From Elusimicrobiota bacterium (lineage in GTDB: Bacteria; Elusimicrobiota; Elusimicrobia; FEN-1173): a stretch of 8,379 bases of DNA. How positions within the stretch are numbered: the stretch's first letter is position 1; every line of letters starts with the position of its first letter. Below the pieces are notes generated by a model. That model saw only the letters and a list, made by a program, of their open reading frames with translations, was not told the origin of the DNA and did not search any database. Shown piece after piece: positions 1 to 6,300 of the stretch. A program made the position numbers and the translations under genes. The stretch spans positions 1,528 to 9,906 of the forward strand of contig PMLF01000348.1 of the NCBI GenBank assembly GCA_003158755.1, written 5' to 3'.

Positions 1-300
1 GCCCGTCTCCAAATCGTCCAAAAGAAGTTTCGCCGCCTCCGAGGACTTCCCCTGTTTCACCAAATCCTCCATTTCTCCCGCCAAAATCTCCGACCGCTCC
101 GCCTTGCTGGAGGTTTCCCGGTCGACCACGACCGGCTCCGGCGTTTCCGCCGCTGGAGGAGCGAGCGTCTCCATGTCGGATGGACCCTCCGGAATTCCCG
201 CGCCGTCGCCGACCGGAACCGCGGCGGAGGAGGGCCCAGGACCCGTTTCCGAGGAAATAGTTTCCGCCGGAAGGTCGCCTATGGTCAGCGGAGCTTTGGG
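1..300 (-). other. Pro/Ala/Glu-rich linker and start of a helical TPR-like stretch at lower edge (residues 2694-2793)
   Basis: Residues 2694-2753 form a low-complexity linker rich in Pro, Ala, Glu, Gly and Thr (TGPGPSSAAVPVGDGAG, APPAAETPEPVVV), which is likely disordered and acidic. After it the chain becomes helical (SKAERSEILAGEMEDL) and ends in a pattern typical of a TPR helix, with a Gly followed by an Ala-rich hydrophobic run (GKSSEAAKLLLDDLE). The window cuts the gene here with no stop codon, so the C-terminal part of the protein is missing. Confidence 0.6.
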
Positions 301-3300
301 GTTCCAGATGTTCCACCACCGGTGTTCGCGCTCTTGGTATATCTTCGCCATGGGATAAATCGGGGCGAGGGCCACCACTACGGCGATCGTCAGGAAAACG
401 GCGGAGTGAGCGGTGAAAAGCGCCCGCAGGGGAGGAAAATATAACGCCGCCAACTCCGCCGCGAGGTCCAAAGACAAACCGATGATTGCGCCGACCAATT
501 CCCCCATCGCCACCGCGTCTTTGACCGTCTTCACGCCGATCCCAACGGCCTTCGGCGCATTGGGGCCATGCAGCGCCACAAGGACTCCCCGGCGCAAGCG
601 GATGAACTTACCCTTCTCATACCACGGCGCGAAGACCACCTGCGTCCACCGGACCTTAAGATTATTCAAATCCTCGGGCACGATCCAAAATTCCGACCCT
701 CGTGAAATCCCTTCTTTCTCGTAAGCGGCTTCCAATTCCCGTTTCATTTTCTTAAGCTGCCAGGCGTCCATACGGCTTTCCCCGGCGGGCAACGAAGCTA
801 TCTCTTTCATCGGCGCCCGGGCGAAGGCCTTCACCAGCCACTCCTCCGCCGCCGGATAAGTGGTTTTGAAAGTCAGCAAAAGAGACGGTTTGCCTCCCTT
901 CGCCCCCGCCGGTTTCCCGACAGATAGAATCCCCCGGAGAATTTCCATCCCCGGCCCTTCCGAGACGATCGGACTTCCCAATTCCGCCGCCAATCCGCTG
1001 AAATATCCATTTCTTCCAGATCCTTCCGGTATTTCTTTTTCGGACAAGAAATCGCACGCCCGAAAAATATGGACATCCCGACCACCGACGTTTCCCTCTC
1101 GGATCGAAACGACCAGCTTATACCCTCCCGCCACATTGAATTCAACGAAGGAATGCCCCGCCTCCCGCTTTTCGGAACCATTCATCCCGTTGCTGATTTT
1201 TACGAGAAGCCGTAGGAAATTATCCCAGCTGTCCGGGCAATTCAACAATCCATCCTTCGCCCGCCCGGCGAACTCCAGGAGATATCCCTTTTCCCCCCAA
1301 CCCGGAGGGAGAAATTGACCGGAGGAAAGGTCGGATTCGATCAAGGGTCTTTCCTGAACGACGGGACGGATTTCCTTTGGCTTGACGGGCGCGGCCGGAG
1401 GGATTTTCGGCAACGAAACAGACGCGGCGAGGATAGGTGGAACAACGGGCATTTTTGCCCGGGGAGTTGCGGGCGCTGCCGCGGCGGCGGGAGAATCCGA
1501 GATTCCCTTCCTCCGCAGGGCGATTTTATAAACGACGAACGTGGCCGCCGCGATCGTCGCCGCGCCCACCGTGATGAAGGACGCCTTCTTTACCCACGGT
1601 CGCCGCCAAAAAGGCCTCGGAACGAGCGGTTCATGATAAAAATCCGACGCCGAGAATATTCCCGGCAGGACCGCCGGTGGGACGCCTTTCGGTCGTTCCC
1701 GACGGATACCGTCCACGACCACCGAAATGTCATCGGGAGAAAGGAGGAACAACTGCCCGGCGATTTGCGCCCGGACGCGCATATGGGAAGCGCTGTCGAC
1801 GACGACTTTGAAATCCGCCGGGTGGTCCTCAATGTAGGTGATGATTAGGTCGAGAGCCGTCGCGCAGCCCGGTTCATGGAACCGATCGATGAGAGAGAGC
1901 AGCGAGAGGCGGCGGAAGCGAGGTTCGGCGTTCCGCAGGGCGAAGAGGGCCGACGCGGCGTCCGGGGATCGACCCTTAGTCCCGTGGAAGGTGCCGGCCA
2001 ATTCCTGTCTCAACCGCTCGCGGTTCCACTCGATCCGATTTTCTAATTTTTCTGAAATGGGACTTTCCTGGAAGGCCAAGTTCTCCCGGGCGAAATCCAG
2101 TGGATCGGACACCGCGGTGGACCACGGAACAACGGAGTCGCGGGCTCGATCCACCGCTAAATTATTTGTAGCGAATTGCCGAAGGAAAGATTCCCTCGAA
2201 TATAGGAAGTTTCCGTAGGCCAGCGCCGCCACAGGCACCTTCTCCGACTCGTCCAAAACCAATCCGCCCCGCTCATCCAACCGAATTATTTTTTCAATCC
2301 GAACGGTGGGGACCAGGGCCGACCCCCCGTCCCAGAACGGCACGGCAACGGAATCGCCTTCCTCCCCCATCACCGTGAGGAATGAAATCTTAGGCCATTG
2401 TCTTTCATCGATCGTGACGTGGAAGACCAGCCCGCGCTCGGCGAAATAGGAACGAAGACCCCCTTCGCCGTAGACGAGCCGCTTCCACTTATCCTCCTCG
2501 GTCAAAGACAAGAAATCCTTCATCCGCCGCCGGAGGTCTTCCCCGCCCGCCTTCAAAACGGCGTCGTTCATCTTTGTAACGTCTTCCAGGGAGGCGGTCC
2601 GCCCCTTGGAATTGAATTCGAGAATGGCCCGAATCATTTCCCGGGTGTTTTCGTCCTTTTGAAACGCCAGAGGATCGAAAGGAATTTTAAACCGTACGGA
2701 CGGCGCATCCGCCGGAGAGGAAGCGATCGCCAAAACGTTCGCACCCATAACAACGGGAAGACCCGCCGCAGCCGCCACCCCCTTGGGAACTAATTGAATG
2801 AACCGCCGCCGCGGGAGGTTGACGGTCTCCGGCACGTTTTCAGCGGCCCGGTTGGCGGTGTAATGATCCACCACGGCCACCACGGACAAACTCACGGTCA
2901 ATACCGCCGCGACGAAAATCGCCCAAGGAGCGACGGAGACCGCCGACAAAACCAGCGCTGCGGAAAGTCCCCACGCGTCCCCCGCAATAGTAAGCCATCC
3001 TCCCAAACGCCAAACGCTCCACCAACCCAACGGCCGGACCCCGTCCGCCAGAGCTTCCCGCAAGTTCCGGTTTTTCAACAGCGATTCCACGAACCGCCCG
3101 ACGAAATGCCCGCCCACGAACGTGATGCCGGTTCCCAATCCCATGGACCCCGCCAGGATCAAAACCAGACGGGACAAATTCACCAAGGAAGGATCCAGGC
3201 GGAAAATGATCAGTAACGCCGCCGCGCCGCCCAAAGCCAGGGAAATAAGCGTCTCCCGCTTCCAAGCGTTCCGGACCCATCGCGGATCTGCGAACCACGA

Positions 3301-6300
3301 TCCCGCTTCTTCCTTCACCAACCTCAACCCGCGGAACTCCTGCGTTCGCACCCCCGCGGAGGCGGGCCCTTTTCCTGGGATGTCCGCCGCCTCGAACAAA
3401 CGGCCTCCCCGTCCATTTCCATAAAGATCCCGCACCTTTTCCAGGTCGGCGGCCAAACCCTCCAACGTCCCGGACTTCGACCGCAAAGGATCGACGAGCC
3501 TCGTAAGGGCTTCCGCCGCCTGGGACGGGGAAAGATTCTCTTCGAGAAAAGCATAGAGGACATCCCTGCCGTCCCTGGAGATCCCGCGCCGCGCCAAGAA
3601 CGAAGCGGCCAGCAGCACCGCCCTAGCCGGAACTTCGCCCGGGACGGGCCCTCTTAGCAAAGAAAGCCGGCGAGCTGCCGCGTCCAGGCGTTCGCGCGCC
3701 TCGGCTTCATTATTCGGTTCCGGAGCGTACATATAGGACCGCAACAGCCTCCGCCCCTTTTCCCCGCCCCGAGCGTCCCATCCGAAAACACCGACGAGCC
3801 GTTCCGCGGCCGAAACCCGCCGAATGGAATCATTCGGCGGGCTCCCTCGAAAAACCGACAATCCATCGTTGACGGCCAAGCACGCCGCGCGAAGGGAACG
3901 CCAGCCGGAAACGTCGCCTTTAGGAAGCCCGTCGAAATGAAGCCGCATTTCGGGATGAAAGGAAACGACGAGGGACGCTTCGCCGTCCCGCCGTTCGCCA
4001 CCCGGCCTCAGGCGGCCCTCCGCGTCGGCCCAAAGGTCGAGGGAAAACGGCGCGATCTCGAGCCATTCCCCTTCGTCGAATTTACTCAGGAGATCTTTTT
4101 TCCGAAGGAGATATTTCAGCATCTCCGAAATATCCGCTTCGACGGCCTTCAATTCTTCGGGGCTGTAGGCCGCCTCCCTGAGGGAATCATCTCCTCGGGC
4201 CAGGAGGGCACGCTCGAAGTCCCTCTGAACAATTTTGAAATCCGCCGATAGAGCTTCGGGAATTGATTCGTCGCACTCATTGAATCGCCGCTCGAGATCA
4301 TCGACGGCCTTTTCAAGTCCGGCCCGCTCCGACACACCGCTCAGCCCCGGCAAACTTTCCCGAACCCTCATGAAAAATACGTTAACAATTCCCTGGGCTT
4401 TGGAAAGCTCCCCCTCAATTCCCGCCTGGAGACGTTCGGCATCGGATTTATAGGCGCCCATGAGCCAATACTCGCGTTTGATGATGACGTTCCTTCGGTA
4501 AGTTCCGGAATAATCATCCACCAGACCGACGGCGTCTCCCTGCAAATCGCGGGATTCGGTAGATTTAGGGCGGAAAGGAAAGGAGTTCAACCGTTCGGCC
4601 CTTTTTCGAATGTCAAAGAGGGTCTTCCGTAATTCGACGTTGCGGGCGCACCATCGACCGTTTTTTTCCGTCTCGCCGGGGACCCATACCCTGGTCCCGT
4701 TCTTGGATTTCAAGTCACGGATTTCCACGGCGATGTCCTCCGCGCCTTTCAGGAGACGGAGCGAAAAGTGCCGGTGGGAGACGGCGAGCGAAGAGGCCTT
4801 ATCAAATTTTTTCACCGGATTTTCTTCGTCGAAAACGATGATGGCTCCGGATTCATCGCGGCCAAGCGTGTAGGAATGTCCGGGCTTTAGAGTAAACTCG
4901 TCGTAAAATCCGGCCCCGTCCAGCCAAAAAGAAACGGCATTTCCCCACCGGCGAAAGACGAAGGAAACATCCCCCGCCGTCACCACCGCCCTTTCGATCT
5001 CGTCTCCGGAAATGGCCCGGGGAATGCCCGATGGCAGGGCCTCCCCGGGCAGGGCGGTCGTCTCCCCGGTCACCCAACGAATGGCGCGCCGGGCTTCCTC
5101 GAGCCGCCTCTTATATTTCGCGGGGAGATGGTCTCCGAAATCACTGGCCAAGGCCTCCGCCTTGCGCAAACCGAGGAAGGCAGAGGCGCCGCTGAAACGG
5201 CTCAAATCTCCTTCCAAAACGGAAAGGGCCTTGGAGAGGGGATCCAACATCGCTTGAACAGGACGAATGGTCGACGGCGCTTCCGGCGATTTGACGGCCA
5301 AAGCATTGTTTCTTTTCTGGACGATGATGACGGAGTTGCGGACGACGTGATGGATCAGGACCGAGACGAAAGGGACGACCAACAACAGCAGAGCCAAAAT
5401 GGACGCCGAGGAAACATAGTGAACCAGCGCAACCGGCGGCGACAGGCCGACGACGCCGAGAACTCCCAAATAGGCTTTCCCCGCAATGGAAAAAATGAGC
5501 GAAAAGAACGCCGCGGGCAGCAGCGGCATGAAAAATCGGAAAGGATCGAAATACGCCGAGGAGAACTCGGAAACCTGCCTCGCCAACCGTCCCTCCGCCA
5601 GGACTTTCCCCGGGCCCCGTCCCGTGTGGACATACGCGTGGCCCGCCCGGAAGTACTCCCTCGCTCCGGTCAACGCTTCGTCGAATTGGGTGAACAAGGC
5701 CCCCAAACCGACCTTCGCCAAGGCCGTCCGAGAACCCCGCCGTGGCGAGAGGAAGGCGGCCCCCCACGAAAGCCAAATCGCCCAGCTCGCAATCGTCAAC
5801 CGATGGAGGTTTTCTAAGGATTCTACCGTCGGTCCTACGAGTCCTCCCCACCACCACCGCCGAAGCGTCGCCAACCGTCCGTTCTCTGGGACCGCCGCGT
5901 AATGCCGCCCCGCCCAACTCCCCGGCTTCAACCCGAGGGGTTTGCCTTTGACCGCCGCCGCGGCGGGCGGCGCTTCATAGGGAAATATATATTGAGCGAA
6001 AACGGTGGCAACTTTCGACCCTTCCGATTCGAGGAAGTAGTATCCCATGAAACCCCAATCGCCGGGTCCCAGCTTTCTATCCAATTTGTCGAAATCGCTG
6101 ACGGGAGAACTCCACAAATATAGGGGATCCTTGTGCATCTTGTAATCATCGCCGCCATAAACCCGTCGATTCGGGAGGCGCAACAATTCCTCATTGTCGG
6201 AATGGAATAGCGGCATGGAGAAATAGATGCCTCCGCCCTTCTTCGACCTCAATCGCTCCAACATCTGGATATGCCCGAGGCACGCATTTTCAAGCAAGGG

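Noticed and set aside
1681..1740. SPDDISVVVDG resembles the last conserved motif of PP2C-type phosphatases (DDxTVVV)
   Set aside because: None of the other metal-binding aspartate motifs of that family occur upstream, and the surrounding sequence is helical and HEAT-like. The match is most likely chance.
5128..5817. Plus-strand open stretch of 229 codons
   Set aside because: It runs opposite the membrane block 1 and linker region of the giant gene. The translation is a low-complexity mix rich in Arg, Gly, Gln and Asp without folded-domain character, as expected for an antisense shadow in GC-rich coding DNA.
5141..5917. Minus-strand open stretch of 258 codons in a different frame
   Set aside because: It overlaps the giant gene fully in a shifted frame, and its translation is Gly/Arg-rich without recognisable domains. 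The giant frame in the same place encodes sensible membrane helices.
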